A stretch of 38,704 bases of DNA from an uncultured Phocaeicola sp. (GTDB taxonomy: Bacteria > Bacteroidota > Bacteroidia > Bacteroidales > Bacteroidaceae). Shown piece after piece: positions 1 to 9,209 of the stretch. Within the stretch, counting starts at the first letter, position 1; every line of letters begins with the position of its first letter. A program made the position numbers and the translations under genes. Location: assembly GCA_948956705.1 (NCBI GenBank), contig CARCZS010000020.1:10890-49593 (forward strand). The letters are read 5' to 3'. Below the pieces are notes generated by a model, which ran no database searches, was not told the origin of the DNA, and was given only the letters and a program-made list of their open reading frames with translations.

Positions 1-4
1 TTTG

Positions 5-77
5 AGCGGAAAACGAGACTCGAACTCGCGACCCTAACCTTGGCAAGGTTATGCTCTACCAACTGAGCTATTTCCGC
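5..77 (-). tRNA. tRNA-Gly (anticodon GCC)
   Basis: Read on the minus strand, the sequence folds as a complete cloverleaf. The acceptor arm GCGGAAA pairs with TTTCCGC, the D-arm carries AGCTCAGTTGGTAGAGC, the anticodon stem-loop is AACCTTGCCAAGGTT with GCC in the loop, and the T-loop is GTTCGAGTC. The discriminator base is U, as is usual for tRNA-Gly. CCA is not encoded. A well-spaced Bacteroidetes promoter lies just upstream. Confidence 0.96.
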
Positions 78-94
78 GTTTTGTTTGACGGGTG

Positions 95-126
95 CAAAGA
101 TAAGGAGTTTTATAATACCTACCAAA
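95..126 (-). promoter_or_regulatory. Bacteroidetes-type promoter of tRNA-Gly
   Basis: On the minus strand, TTTG (126-123) is followed after 20 nt by TATCTTTG (102-95). This matches the Bacteroides primary-sigma consensus TTTG-N19-20-TAnnTTTG exactly. Transcription would begin about 10 nt before the mature tRNA 5' end at 77. Confidence 0.8.
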
Positions 127-146
127 TTTTGCACCCATTTTTTTAT

Positions 147-1139
147 TTAAGAACGTAATATTCCTTCTATTTCAGCTAATTCATCATTTGAAAATGCCAG
201 ATTATCCAAGGCATGGAGGTTATCACTCAATTGCTTGACTGAGCTTGCGCCGACAATGACTGAAGTCATACGTTCATCTCTCAGCACCCAGGCCAATGCC
301 ATTTCCGCCAACGTCTGCCCGCGACGAACTGCTACTTCATTAAGACGGGCAGCCTTTTCTACCTTGTCAGCCGTTACTTGGTTGACTTTCAAAAAGCCGG
401 TAACACGGGCTGCACGAGAGTGTTCAGGAATACCGTGCAGGTATTTATCAGTCAGCAACCCTTGAGCCAGCGGAGAGAAAGCTATAAAACCGGAGCCATA
501 CTGTGCCGCCAAAGCAAGAGTCCCCGCCTCCACCGCACGGTCGAACATATTATAGCGATATTGACTTATCAGACAAGGTGTACCGGCAGCTTTCATCATT
601 TCATAAGCTACCCTCGCCTTTTCAGGCGGATATTTTGAGATTCCGATATATAGTGCTTTTCCCTGCCTTACTATATCAATCAACGCCTGAACGGTTTCTT
701 CCACAGGTGTAATTCCATCATAGCGGTGACTATAAAAAATATCAAAATACTCCAAGCCCGTACGACGAAGACTCTGTTCTATACTTGCCATCAGGTTTTT
801 ACGTGAGCTGTTGCCTCCATAGGGACCCGCCCACATTTCATGCCCTGCCTTGGAAGAGATAATCATCTCATCACGGTAACCACGAAAATTCTCTTTCAGA
901 ATCTTGCCGAAATTTGTCTCTGCACTACCGGGAGCAGGGCCATAGTTGTTTGCCAAATCGAAATGAGTAACCCCATTGTCAAAGGCATATTTTACCATGT
1001 CGGCTGCTATCCCGAAATCGTCCACACTGCCAAAATTATGCCACAATCCCAATGAGATGCGCGGCAAAAACAGACCACTATTTCCACAGTTCCTATACTG
1101 CATTCTATCATAGCGTTCCGCTGAAGGTTGATATTCCAT
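147..1139 (-). CDS. Aldo/keto reductase, YghZ/GprA-like
   Basis: This 330-residue protein is a predicted NADPH-dependent aldo/keto reductase with a TIM-barrel fold, acting in the cytoplasm. The catalytic tetrad is recognisable: Asp in THFDLANNYG (with the following Tyr), Lys in IISSKAGHEMW and His in FYSHRYD. The C-terminal half has the cofactor-binding segment with IVGASS near the end. The N-terminal MQYRNCGNSGLFLPRISLGLW and overall length resemble E. coli YghZ, an L-glyceraldehyde-3-phosphate and methylglyoxal reductase. The physiological substrate here is an inference from that resemblance. It lies 11 nt downstream of argH and is probably co-transcribed with it, which says little about its role. 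Confidence 0.9.
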   Translation of the reverse strand: MEYQPSAERYDRMQYRNCGNSGLFLPRISLGLWHNFGSVDDFGIAADMVKYAFDNGVTHFDLANNYGPAPGSAETNFGKILKENFRGYRDEMIISSKAGHEMWAGPYGGNSSRKNLMASIEQSLRRTGLEYFDIFYSHRYDGITPVEETVQALIDIVRQGKALYIGISKYPPEKARVAYEMMKAAGTPCLISQYRYNMFDRAVEAGTLALAAQYGSGFIAFSPLAQGLLTDKYLHGIPEHSRAARVTGFLKVNQVTADKVEKAARLNEVAVRRGQTLAEMALAWVLRDERMTSVIVGASSVKQLSDNLHALDNLAFSNDELAEIEGILRS

Positions 1140-1150
1140 ATCTTTATAAT

Positions 1151-2491
1151 TTATCTGCCCAGCAGAGTTCTTTCCGCCTGTTCCATGGTAGAAAAGTTAA
1201 ATCCGTCAACGACCTTTTCCATCAACAGGATAATCTTGTCGTTACACAGATTGCCGATGCTTCCTTCATGGGTGTGATGTACCTGCTTGTTGTGGGTGAA
1301 CTTACCGGCTTCAATATCCAGTCCCACTTTCTTATAAGCATCGCGGAACGGCATTCCTTCGGCAGCCAAACGGTTCACCTCTTCCACGCTAAAGATGTAT
1401 AGGTAACGGTCGTCATCCAAGATATGTCCGTTCACCTTTATCTTATCCATAATATAAGTGGTCATCTGCAAGCAGTCCTTCAGTTCTTGGAAAGCAGGCA
1501 GAAATACCTCTTTGATAATCTGTAAATCACGGAAGTATCCGGAGGGCAGATTATTCATAATCATCATAATCTGTTGCGGAAGCGCTTGAATTTTATTGCA
1601 TTTGGCACGTGTCAGCTCAAACACATCCGGATTCTTCTTGTGTGGCATGATGCTGGAACCGGTCGTACATTCATCGGGCAGCTTCACAAAACCGAAATTC
1701 TGGCTACTAAACATACAAGCATCAAAAGCCAGTTTGGAAACTGTTCCGGCGATGGAAGCAAGAGCAAAAGCCACATTGCGTTCCATCTTTCCACGGCCCA
1801 TCTGCGCATATACCACATTATAATTCATCGAGTCAAATCCTAGTAATCGGGTGGTCATCTCTCTGTCCAAAGGGAAAGATGAACCATATCCGGCTGCTGA
1901 GCCCAATGGATTGCGGTTGCACATCTTAAAGGCTGCCTGCAAAAACATCATATCATCCACCAGACTTTCGGCATAGGCTCCAAACCATAAACCGAATGAA
2001 GAAGGCATCGCTATCTGCAGATGGGTGTATCCCGGCATCAAGACATCTTTATATCTATTACTTTGAGAAATCAGCACATGAAACAACTGCTCTACTGCTT
2101 CGGCCACCTCTTTCAGTTGGGCACGAGTGAACAGTTTCAAGTCCACCAATACCTGGTCGTTGCGTGAACGTCCGCTATGAATCTTCTTGCCCACATCACC
2201 CAACTTACGGGTCAGCATCAGCTCCACTTGCGAATGTACATCTTCGATGCCATCTTCTATAACAAATTCGCCCCTTTCGGCAGAAGCATAAATATTCTTC
2301 ATCTCAGCCAGCAGAGCCTGCAGTTCTCCGGCAGTCAGCAAACCGATACTCTCCAGCATCGTGATATGAGCCATAGAACCCAAAACATCATGTTTTGCCA
2401 AATAGAGATCCATTTCCCGGTCACGTCCTACGGTAAAACGGTCAATATCCTCATTTACCCGGACACTCTTTTCCCATAGTTTCTGAGCCAT
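1151..2491 (-). CDS. argH: Argininosuccinate lyase
   Basis: This enzyme catalyses the last step of arginine biosynthesis, cleaving argininosuccinate to arginine and fumarate. The 446-residue sequence begins MAQKLWEKSV and carries the fumarase/aspartase superfamily signature GSSIMPHKKNPD in its second half, the HSGRSRNDQV substrate-binding segment and the TMLESIGLLT region. Its length is slightly below the 455-465 typical of the family but no core motif is missing. The family works as a cytoplasmic homotetramer. It follows the SRPBCC-fold gene by 12 nt and precedes the aldo/keto reductase by 11 nt, so the three may form one transcript. Confidence 0.97.
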   Translation of the reverse strand: MAQKLWEKSVRVNEDIDRFTVGRDREMDLYLAKHDVLGSMAHITMLESIGLLTAGELQALLAEMKNIYASAERGEFVIEDGIEDVHSQVELMLTRKLGDVGKKIHSGRSRNDQVLVDLKLFTRAQLKEVAEAVEQLFHVLISQSNRYKDVLMPGYTHLQIAMPSSFGLWFGAYAESLVDDMMFLQAAFKMCNRNPLGSAAGYGSSFPLDREMTTRLLGFDSMNYNVVYAQMGRGKMERNVAFALASIAGTVSKLAFDACMFSSQNFGFVKLPDECTTGSSIMPHKKNPDVFELTRAKCNKIQALPQQIMMIMNNLPSGYFRDLQIIKEVFLPAFQELKDCLQMTTYIMDKIKVNGHILDDDRYLYIFSVEEVNRLAAEGMPFRDAYKKVGLDIEAGKFTHNKQVHHTHEGSIGNLCNDKIILLMEKVVDGFNFSTMEQAERTLLGR

Positions 2492-2503
2492 ATTCTTTCT
2501 ATA

Positions 2504-2929
2504 TTAATAAGGTATCATTGATAACATATCAGCCAATTTCTCCACTCCTTCCTGCAAAGGTTTCGCTACCATCGCTTTCATAAACATATTCACTTCGGCA
2601 CGGATGGTCACTTTCATTTTAGCTTCATTCTCATTCACCGGCAAAATCTGTATCCACAGATTTAAAGGAATCGGAGATTTGTCTCCTTCAAACTTGATAC
2701 ATTTGCAAGGATCACGTTCTATAATGCGCAAAGTGACATTCATTCCTTGCACGGTAAGTGTCAGCGAATCACGGTCGAACGTCATATCCTGAATCTTATC
2801 ACCAATTTTCTCACGCATTTCGTCCATTCTCTCACGTATCGCTGCCAGATTATTCAAATCAGACAGCTTATCATATACACGTTCCTGACTATACGGAACA
2901 TGCTTCACATTACTTTCATATTGAGCCAT
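2504..2929 (-). CDS. SRPBCC (START-like) family protein
   Basis: A 141-residue cytoplasmic protein starting MAQYESNVKHVPYSQERVYD. The pattern is that of small SRPBCC/polyketide-cyclase-like helix-grip proteins: an N-terminal strand, a helix with YDKLSDLNNLAAIRERM, then alternating strands, and a long C-terminal helix starting KAMVAKPLQEGVEKLADML. No catalytic residues can be assigned. Such proteins usually bind a hydrophobic ligand, but the ligand is unknown here. It is separated from pyrE by a strong terminator and so heads its own unit with argH and the reductase. Confidence 0.75.
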   Translation of the reverse strand: MAQYESNVKHVPYSQERVYDKLSDLNNLAAIRERMDEMREKIGDKIQDMTFDRDSLTLTVQGMNVTLRIIERDPCKCIKFEGDKSPIPLNLWIQILPVNENEAKMKVTIRAEVNMFMKAMVAKPLQEGVEKLADMLSMIPY

Positions 2930-2945
2930 ATCTCGACATTTATAA

Positions 2946-2994
2946 ACAAAAAGAGAACAGTCCGAAGGAATAATCCTTCGAGCAGTTCTCTTTT
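2946..2994 (-). terminator. Terminator downstream of pyrE
   Basis: The arms at 2951-2969 and 2974-2992 form a long near-perfect stem with a 4-nt loop; the ends pair as AAGAGAAC with GTTCTCTT. On the minus strand it is followed by TTTTTG. It sits between pyrE and the SRPBCC gene. A shorter T-run on the plus side could make it weakly bidirectional. Confidence 0.85.
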
Positions 2995-3021
2995 AAATAT
3001 ATTTTAATCTTAAAGAATAAA

Positions 3022-3660
3022 TTACTTTCCTGCATCCCAATGAGCCGGGTCTTTTCTCCATGCATCCAGAACGGGAACATCTTCTTCATTGATATATCCT
3101 GTCTTCAATGCAGCTTCCAAAACGGCTTCATAATTTGTCAAAGTCACTAAATTTACTTTCGCTTCCTTAAATGCTTCCACAGCAACAGGGAATCCATAAG
3201 TAAACGCTGCGACCATACCTATTACCTCACAACCGTCACGACGGATAGCCTCAACAGCTTTCAGGCTACTGCCACCGGTAGAGATAAGGTCTTCAATAAC
3301 TACGACTTTCATACCCGGACGAAGTTCACCTTCAATCAGGTTTTCCAAGCCATGGTCTTTTGGAGTAGAACGAACATACACAAACGGAAGGTTCAGTTCA
3401 TCTGCTACCAAAGCTCCTTGAGGAATAGCTCCTGTAGCAACACCGGCAATAGCATCCACTTGGCCGAATTTCTCCAGCACGATACGGCTAATCTCAAGTT
3501 TTACAAAATTACGAAGAGAAGGATACGAAAGAGTCTTGCGGTTATCACAATAGAAAGGCGACTTCCAACCGGAGGCCCAAGTAAAAGGATTAGCCGGCTG
3601 CAACTTAATAGCCTTAATCTTCAGTAATTTCTCTGCGAATAATTTTTCTAAAGTCTTCAT
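3022..3660 (-). CDS. pyrE: Orotate phosphoribosyltransferase
   Basis: This enzyme converts orotate and PRPP to orotidine 5'-phosphate in pyrimidine synthesis. The 212-residue protein has the type I PRTase PRPP-binding motif VVVIEDLISTGGSSLKA at about residues 115-131. The N-terminal orotate-binding region contains TWASGWKSPFYCDNRK and the catalytic-loop segment is YVRSTPKDHG. Length and motif order are normal. It has its own likely promoter upstream and a strong terminator downstream, so it appears monocistronic. The next gene upstream (comF-like) is 163 nt away. Confidence 0.97.
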   Translation of the reverse strand: MKTLEKLFAEKLLKIKAIKLQPANPFTWASGWKSPFYCDNRKTLSYPSLRNFVKLEISRIVLEKFGQVDAIAGVATGAIPQGALVADELNLPFVYVRSTPKDHGLENLIEGELRPGMKVVVIEDLISTGGSSLKAVEAIRRDGCEVIGMVAAFTYGFPVAVEAFKEAKVNLVTLTNYEAVLEAALKTGYINEEDVPVLDAWRKDPAHWDAGK

Positions 3661-3688
3661 AACTTAACTACATCTGATAAATATGTTG

Positions 3689-3720
3689 CAAAAATATAGA
3701 AATACATTGAGATAAAGAAA
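3689..3720 (-). promoter_or_regulatory. Probable pyrE promoter
   Basis: On the minus strand, TATTTTTG (3696-3689) matches TAnnTTTG. It is preceded after 20 nt by TTTC (3720-3717), one base off the -33 TTTG. The -7 box lies 29 nt before the pyrE start. Confidence 0.6.
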
Positions 3721-3823
3721 AAAGGAACAAGGTATTTTCCAAAAAAAATAAAAAGAAGGTCACGAGCTAATTTGGATTAACCGCTTTTATTTCTTCATAC
3801 CGGCAACCGGTCGATGCAACGAG

Positions 3824-4525
3824 CTACCCCTGTCCGGCCAAAGCAAGGGTAAGTACACTGATGCGAACACCGGCAACACCTTTCAGCGCATCGGAAAAAG
3901 ACACGATAGTGGCACCGGTGGTAAGCACATCGTCTATCAGCAAAACATGCTTGCCCTGCAATACTTCCGGAGTGTTACAAACAAAAATATCACAGACATT
4001 TTCCCATCGTTCATAGAGCCCTTTATGCGTCTGAGTTTCGGTGTACTTACACCTTTCCATCACATCCGGAAGCACCGGAATAGAAGTTACGCCTCCTACC
4101 CCTTTAGCAAGCCATTCACTCTGATTATAGCCGCGCAAATGCTCTTTTTTACGATGAAGCGGAACCGGAAGGATATAATCCACCCCTTCAAAAAAGCCGG
4201 AAGGCAATAGTTCGGCAGCCATATATCTCCCCAAAAACTCGCCTATTTCTTTGTTTCCATAATACTTCAGTTCATACAACAATTGCCTGACAACACTTCC
4301 TTTGGCATAATATAAAAACGAAGCGGCACGCTCCACCGGGAATTTCCCCCAGAAATTACGTTCCACCTCATTATTCTTTTGCAAGTGCAAATTCGTGCGT
4401 GGCAAAGCCGCCAAACAGCGGAAACATAAGAAGTGCTCATGCTTCATCAAATGTTCATCGCAAATGATACAACATTCGGGAAAGAACAAATCCCACAAAT
4501 CAGTCCAAATACTCCACATCGGCAT
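3824..4525 (-). CDS. comF: ComF family protein (phosphoribosyltransferase-like)
   Basis: This 233-residue protein has the usual two-part ComF layout. An N-terminal zinc-finger-like segment contains CCIIC and CFRC. It is followed by a type I PRTase domain with the PRPP-binding motif VLLIDDVLTTGATI at about residues 193-206. ComF proteins are linked to DNA uptake in some bacteria, but in Bacteroidetes the reaction and role are unproven. The start overlaps the recX stop by 26 nt, so translation is likely coupled. An alternative Met two codons in would still overlap. No strong terminator is seen before pyrE. Confidence 0.88.
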   Translation of the reverse strand: MPMWSIWTDLWDLFFPECCIICDEHLMKHEHFLCFRCLAALPRTNLHLQKNNEVERNFWGKFPVERAASFLYYAKGSVVRQLLYELKYYGNKEIGEFLGRYMAAELLPSGFFEGVDYILPVPLHRKKEHLRGYNQSEWLAKGVGGVTSIPVLPDVMERCKYTETQTHKGLYERWENVCDIFVCNTPEVLQGKHVLLIDDVLTTGATIVSFSDALKGVAGVRISVLTLALAGQG

Positions 4526-4985
4526 CTATCTGTTTCACACACCGAAGTATTTCTTCCATCTCAAAACCACGACCGATGGCAAAGCGAATCAATTTGCCAT
4601 TGCGTTCATAGTCCGTATTTGCTTTGATGCTTCTCTTCTTCTGTTCTACAAGTCCCGAAAGAATGGACAAATATTCACTCTCGTCAATCTCTTCCAAGCC
4701 TAGGCTAATCACATCTGCCGGTATCTTTTTCAAGCGCAATGCCTGCACGATTTTCATCCGTCCCCATTGATTAAACCGATACTTATCACGTACAAAGGCA
4801 GCACAATAGCGCCGTTGGTCGATATATTTTTCCTTTATCAAATGTTCAATCACTCTGTCCTTTATTTCATGGTCCGCCCCCCATTGTTCGAGTTTTGCCT
4901 CTACTTCGGACACGCACCGCTCTACAGACGAGCAATAGGCTTCCGCCTTATTGCGAGCTTCGCTTTCGCTACATTCTTTCTTCAT
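4500..4985 (-). CDS. recX: Regulatory protein RecX
   Basis: A 161-residue, charged, helical protein with the RecX three-helix repeats: an N-terminal YCSSVERCVSEVEAKLEQWG repeat, then RVIEHLIKEKYIDQRRYCAAFVRDKYRFNQWGRMKI with the conserved W-G-R-x-K-I segment. RecX proteins bind RecA filaments and limit recombinase activity. The length is normal for the family. It overlaps prmC by 4 nt and comF by 26 nt, so prmC-recX-comF form a tight operon. Confidence 0.88.
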   Translation of the reverse strand: MKKECSESEARNKAEAYCSSVERCVSEVEAKLEQWGADHEIKDRVIEHLIKEKYIDQRRYCAAFVRDKYRFNQWGRMKIVQALRLKKIPADVISLGLEEIDESEYLSILSGLVEQKKRSIKANTDYERNGKLIRFAIGRGFEMEEILRCVKQIDADVEYLD

Positions 4986-5818
4986 CTTATTGCCTTTATC
5001 ATCCGGTCATTGCCGGATAAGTCTTTTCTTAATTCTACATGATGATACCCCAACCTTTCGAGCATACCTACCGTAGCGGCACCATAATCCCGGTTGATTT
5101 CAAAATAAAGCCTGCCGCCCGAAACCAACATTTCAAGCCCCAGCCCGGCTATTTTAGTATAGAAAAGCAAAGGTTGTTCATCAGGAACAAACAAGGCGAT
5201 AGAAGGCTCCCACTCCAAAACATTGGCCTCCATAGCTACCTTTTCTTTTTCTGTAATATAAGGCGGATTGCTGACGATGATATCATACTGTTCTCCCGAA
5301 GGGAAGGCTTGCAAGACATTTTTCCGCTCCAACCGCACCTTTACATCATTTCGCTTGCAATTACGCCGTGCGACCTCCAACGCTCCGTCAGAAATATCCC
5401 ATGACGCGACATGAGCTTGCGGCAAAAACTTAGCGAGAGCAACCGGTATACATCCGCTTCCGGTACCAATATCAAGCACCCGAAGTCCGTCCTCTTTATT
5501 ATCCTTCAATATCCACTCAACCAGTTCTCCCGTTTCGGGACGAGGTATCAGCACATTTTCATCAACCTCAAACGAAAGTCCGTAAAACATTTCCATACCG
5601 ATAATATATTGAACCGGTTCATATTTTTGCAAACGAATCAGAATATCATCTAATTGCTTCTGCTCATTTTCCGAAAAACTTCTATCTTTGCCTCCATACA
5701 GTTCGAGCACAGTGAACCCGAACACTTGCGTCAACAGCAATTTTGCCAAAGATGCTGCTTCGAAATCGGGATAGTAACCTGTGAGAGCTTGCTTTATATA
5801 ATGTACAATAGGATTCAT
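4982..5818 (-). CDS. prmC: Peptide chain release factor N5-glutamine methyltransferase
   Basis: This SAM-dependent enzyme methylates the GGQ glutamine of release factors RF1 and RF2. The 278-residue form starts MNPIVHYIKQALTGYY. The reading frame stays open 52 codons further upstream, but that extension runs into ribD on the other strand and has no family character, so the start at 5818 is preferred. Key motifs are VLDIGTGSGCIPVALA for SAM binding and the catalytic VSNPPYI. The N-terminal helical domain binds the release factor. It overlaps recX by 4 nt and is divergent from ribD with a 40-nt gap. Confidence 0.94.
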   Translation of the reverse strand: MNPIVHYIKQALTGYYPDFEAASLAKLLLTQVFGFTVLELYGGKDRSFSENEQKQLDDILIRLQKYEPVQYIIGMEMFYGLSFEVDENVLIPRPETGELVEWILKDNKEDGLRVLDIGTGSGCIPVALAKFLPQAHVASWDISDGALEVARRNCKRNDVKVRLERKNVLQAFPSGEQYDIIVSNPPYITEKEKVAMEANVLEWEPSIALFVPDEQPLLFYTKIAGLGLEMLVSGGRLYFEINRDYGAATVGMLERLGYHHVELRKDLSGNDRMIKAIR

Positions 5819-5858
5819 TAGCTGTTTAATTATATGCAAAAGTAGAAATTTAAACCGT

Positions 5859-6926
5859 ATGGTTATGACAAAAGACGAAAAATATATATCCAGATGCCTG
5901 CAACTGGCACACAACGGCTTATGCACCACTGCCCCCAATCCCATGGTCGGGGCAGTGATTGTGCACAAAGACACTATTATAGGCGAAGGTTATCACATCC
6001 GATGCGGAGAAGCCCATGCAGAAGTAAATGCCATCCGTTCAGTAAAAGATGAGAGTCTTTTAAAGGAATCAACCATGTATGTCAGCCTGGAGCCTTGTTC
6101 TCATTATGGGAAAACACCTCCTTGCGCCGATCTTATTATAAAGAAAGGTATCCCTAGAGTCGTCGTAGGATGTATGGACCCCTTCTCTCTTGTTGCCGGA
6201 CGAGGTATCGATAAATTGCGCCAAGCCGGAATAGAAGTAACAGTCGGAGTTTTGGAAGAAGAATGTCGCCGGCTCATCAAACGTTTCATTACTTTTAACA
6301 CACAGAAACGTCCTTATATCACGTTGAAATGGGCGGAGTCTGCAGACGGTTTTATCGACATCAACCGCACAGAGGGAAAGCCGGTGGTCCTGTCAAGCCC
6401 CCTCACCGGGATGGTCGTGCATAAAAAAAGAGCCGAGCACGATGCTATCTTAATAGGGCGCCGGACAGCCTTGTTGGATAACCCTTCGCTGACCACCCGC
6501 AACTGGTATGGCAAGAATCCCGTCCGTCTGGTTATAGACAAGGACTTAACCCTTCCTCCCCATCTCTCGTTGTTCAACGAAGAAGTGCCGACTTACATAT
6601 TCACACAAAAAGAGCCTCCCCAGCCCGATGCCAGGTTCATAGTCCTGGACTTCGGGCGTGACATCCTGCCACAGATAATGGCATTTCTATACGAGAAAAA
6701 GCTCCAGTCTTTACTGGTTGAAGGAGGTAGCATACTGCTTCAATCCTTTATTGATTCAGAATTGTGGGACGAAGCTTATATAGAGCAATCTCCCCTCTTC
6801 CTGAAAGACGGAGTTACAGCTCCCACTATTCAAAAAAAATACTTTAATAAGAGCGAAAGATACTTCGGAAGAGATTTTTTTCATGCCTGCCACCCACAGA
6901 CTCACAGACAAAATGCGTCTGATTAG
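5859..6926 (+). CDS. ribD: Bifunctional riboflavin biosynthesis deaminase/reductase RibD
   Basis: This protein carries out the second and third steps of riboflavin synthesis: deamination of the pyrimidine intermediate, then reduction of its ribosyl side chain. The N-terminal deaminase (about residues 1-145) has the zinc motifs HAEVNAI and EPCSHYGKTPPCADL. The C-terminal reductase (about 150-345) has TLKWAESADGF, LTTRNWYGKNPVRLVID and LLVEGGS. Its 355 residues are normal for the family. A second Met two codons in (5865) is an equally plausible start. No other rib genes are in the window. Confidence 0.95.
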   Translation: MVMTKDEKYISRCLQLAHNGLCTTAPNPMVGAVIVHKDTIIGEGYHIRCGEAHAEVNAIRSVKDESLLKESTMYVSLEPCSHYGKTPPCADLIIKKGIPRVVVGCMDPFSLVAGRGIDKLRQAGIEVTVGVLEEECRRLIKRFITFNTQKRPYITLKWAESADGFIDINRTEGKPVVLSSPLTGMVVHKKRAEHDAILIGRRTALLDNPSLTTRNWYGKNPVRLVIDKDLTLPPHLSLFNEEVPTYIFTQKEPPQPDARFIVLDFGRDILPQIMAFLYEKKLQSLLVEGGSILLQSFIDSELWDEAYIEQSPLFLKDGVTAPTIQKKYFNKSERYFGRDFFHACHPQTHRQNASD

Positions 6927-7002
6927 CAGATAAAAAGCGGAAGTTTATCTATAAATTAATATAAAACTTGTTCCAAAACTTCTATATAGAAAAAAATCTT
7001 CC

Positions 7003-7010
7003 TACTTTTG
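7003..7010 (+). promoter_or_regulatory. -7 box upstream of DUF6242 lipoprotein gene
   Basis: TACTTTTG matches TAnnTTTG and lies 29 nt before the preferred ATG at 7040. No good -33 TTTG is seen at the usual distance. The box also lies inside the longer open frame that starts at 6968, which argues for the later start. Confidence 0.5.
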
Positions 7011-7039
7011 CGACTTGTAACAAAAAGACTCATTTGCAA

Positions 7040-8452
7040 ATGAAAATAAAGTTTTTGACAGTTATCACAGGGCTGCTTATGGCCGCTTTTATGATTACAT
7101 CATGTTTGAACGATGACGATAACGAAGTGACTCCAAGCTCGGAAGCCAGTATTACTGCTTTCTCGATTAAAGATAACATAGAGACCAAATACACCGCTAC
7201 AGTTAACGGGAAAGACACAACACTGACAGCCATCGTGGAAGGCTCGGATTATCCTTTTATCATTGACCAGATAGAAAGACGTATCTATAATGCCGACTCA
7301 CTTCCGGTAGGTACCAATGTCAGCAAGGTAGTGGTGGAAATCACTGCGGACACTCCTTATATTCTGATTGTAGCCGATAAGGATTCTTTGTGGACATCCA
7401 GCGACTCTTTGAATTTTGAAAGTCCTGTCAAGTTTAAGGTATTGGCGCAAAGCATGGAATATGGTGCAGTCTATACAGCTGAAATCAATGTCCATAAGCA
7501 GGAACCCGATTCATTGGTATGGTCTAATTTAAGCAGTGACTTCAACGGTAGTGCTATTCAGGCACAAAAGGCCGTTTATTTCAACGATAAGATTTATGTA
7601 TTTGCGGTCCGTCAGGGCGAAGAACAAGTTGCCGTAACGACAACAAGCATCACCGACGGCCATAGTTGGAGTAGCTTGCAACCGTTGCCGTTCGGAGAGA
7701 AAGCTGACTATTCCACTGCCATGGCATGGGGAGACCATTTATACATTATTGCAGAAAATCAATTGTACCAGTCGGAAAATGGTACTGATTGGAGCAAAAT
7801 AGAATCAGCACCCGCTTTGAAGATGTTGGTTTCAAACATCTATTCCCAAAACAATCCGGAAAAGAACAATAAATTGATAGCAATCAATACTAATAATGTT
7901 TTTGTCGAAACCCATAACGGAACAGAATGGACAGAACAGAAAAGTGTTCCTTACGGTTTTCCTGAAACCAGCCTGTCATTCGTTTCTTACCCTCTGAATA
8001 CCAACAGTTCAATAGACCGTATGTTGGTTTTGGGAGAAAACCCGATTGCTACCGATACGACTTCGGTAGTATGGGGCCAGTTAAGCACAGAAAACACATG
8101 GGGCGACTATCCACCGGAAAAAGATAATTTGGACTTCTGTCCCAAATTGGCCAATATCGCCATGATACATTATAATAACCAATTATATGCATTTGGCGGT
8201 CCCGGCAAGAAAAATGGTTCCAACCTTGCACCCTTCAGCGCATTCTATGAATCGGTGAACAATGGCATTACTTGGAAGCAAGTGAAAAGATATGTATTCT
8301 TCCCCGAAGAATTTACCAACTTATACAAGCAAGCCGACGGCAACTATTCTTATGTAATCGACAAGAATGACTACCTGTGGATTATGTGGAGTAATTCCGG
8401 TCAGGTATGGCGAGGCAGAATCAACAAATTAGGCTTTAAGAAAAGTATATAA
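7040..8452 (+). CDS. DUF6242 domain-containing lipoprotein
   Basis: A 470-residue predicted surface or periplasmic lipoprotein. From the Met at 7040 it has a textbook lipoprotein signal with the lipobox ending MITSC (Cys22) and an acidic NDDDNE stretch after it, like Bacteroides lipoprotein export signals. The N-terminal part (about 30-160) is an immunoglobulin-like region. The remainder has repeated blades with [24 protein letters not shown] and NGITWKQV motifs, which indicates a beta-propeller of the sialidase or Kelch type. No catalytic residues are evident. The frame is open from 6968, but that start would bury the signal peptide. It is placed 14 nt before uppS. Confidence 0.82.
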   Translation: MKIKFLTVITGLLMAAFMITSCLNDDDNEVTPSSEASITAFSIKDNIETKYTATVNGKDTTLTAIVEGSDYPFIIDQIERRIYNADSLPVGTNVSKVVVEITADTPYILIVADKDSLWTSSDSLNFESPVKFKVLAQSMEYGAVYTAEINVHKQEPDSLVWSNLSSDFNGSAIQAQKAVYFNDKIYVFAVRQGEEQVAVTTTSITDGHSWSSLQPLPFGEKADYSTAMAWGDHLYIIAENQLYQSENGTDWSKIESAPALKMLVSNIYSQNNPEKNNKLIAINTNNVFVETHNGTEWTEQKSVPYGFPETSLSFVSYPLNTNSSIDRMLVLGENPIATDTTSVVWGQLSTENTWGDYPPEKDNLDFCPKLANIAMIHYNNQLYAFGGPGKKNGSNLAPFSAFYESVNNGITWKQVKRYVFFPEEFTNLYKQADGNYSYVIDKNDYLWIMWSNSGQVWRGRINKLGFKKSI

Positions 8453-8466
8453 AACCAGAACGCGAC

Positions 8467-9198
8467 ATGCTATATAGAGAGCAAATAGACAAGAGCCGTG
8501 TACCGGCCCACGTAGCCATCATCATGGATGGCAATGGAAGATGGGCCAAGCAACGTGGGCAAAAACGAAGCTTCGGCCATCAGGCCGGTGCCGAGACTGT
8601 GCACATCATTGCTGAAGAAGCGGCCCGCTTGGGAGTCAAATACCTGACACTATACACCTTCTCTACTGAAAACTGGAATCGTCCCGTCGATGAAGTGGCT
8701 GCACTGATGAGCCTTCTCATGGACTCTATCGAAGAGGAAACCTTTATGAAGAACAATATCAGCTTCCGCATCATCGGTGACACCCAGAAACTACCGGCAG
8801 AGGTCTTGGAACGACTGAACCAATGCATCGAGCGAACTTCCGTCAATACCGGAATGTGTTTGGTTCTGGCCTTGAGCTATTCTTCCAAATGGGAGTTGAC
8901 CGAAGCCATGAAACAAATAGCCACAGAAGTGCAAGACGGCAGACTGGCTATTGAAAACATAGACGACAAAGTAATAAGTGCGCACCTGAGTACCCACTTC
9001 ATGCCCGACCCAGACTTATTAATCCGTACCGGAGGTGAAGTTCGTCTCAGCAACTACCTGCTATGGCAATGCGCTTATTCCGAGTTATATTTTTGCGATA
9101 CTTTTTGGCCGGATTTCCGCGAAGAAGAGTTCTGCAAAGCCATTTGTGATTATCAACAGAGAGAACGCCGTTTCGGCAAAACCAGTGAACAAATATAA
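8467..9198 (+). CDS. uppS: Isoprenyl transferase (undecaprenyl diphosphate synthase)
   Basis: This cis-prenyltransferase adds isopentenyl units to farnesyl diphosphate to make the lipid carrier for peptidoglycan and surface polysaccharides. The 243-residue sequence has the catalytic Asp21 in [14 protein letters not shown], the [13 protein letters not shown] segment, and the C-terminal [21 protein letters not shown] and ELYF motifs. Length is normal. It is followed 11 nt later by bamA, a common Bacteroidales arrangement that groups envelope biogenesis genes. Confidence 0.97.
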   Translation: MLYREQIDKSRVPAHVAIIMDGNGRWAKQRGQKRSFGHQAGAETVHIIAEEAARLGVKYLTLYTFSTENWNRPVDEVAALMSLLMDSIEEETFMKNNISFRIIGDTQKLPAEVLERLNQCIERTSVNTGMCLVLALSYSSKWELTEAMKQIATEVQDGRLAIENIDDKVISAHLSTHFMPDPDLLIRTGGEVRLSNYLLWQCAYSELYFCDTFWPDFREEEFCKAICDYQQRERRFGKTSEQI

Positions 9199-9209
9199 AG
9201 TTATATAAA

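Noticed and set aside
3799..3811. ACCGG-CAA-CCGGT hairpin as comF terminator
   Set aside because: A 5-bp stem without a following T-run on the minus strand is too weak to call.
5819..5974. 52-codon N-terminal extension of prmC
   Set aside because: It overlaps ribD on the opposite strand and lacks family similarity; the Met at 5818 starts the conserved domain.
6968..7039. 24-codon extension of the DUF6242 lipoprotein
   Set aside because: It contains the TACTTTTG box and would place the lipoprotein signal internally.
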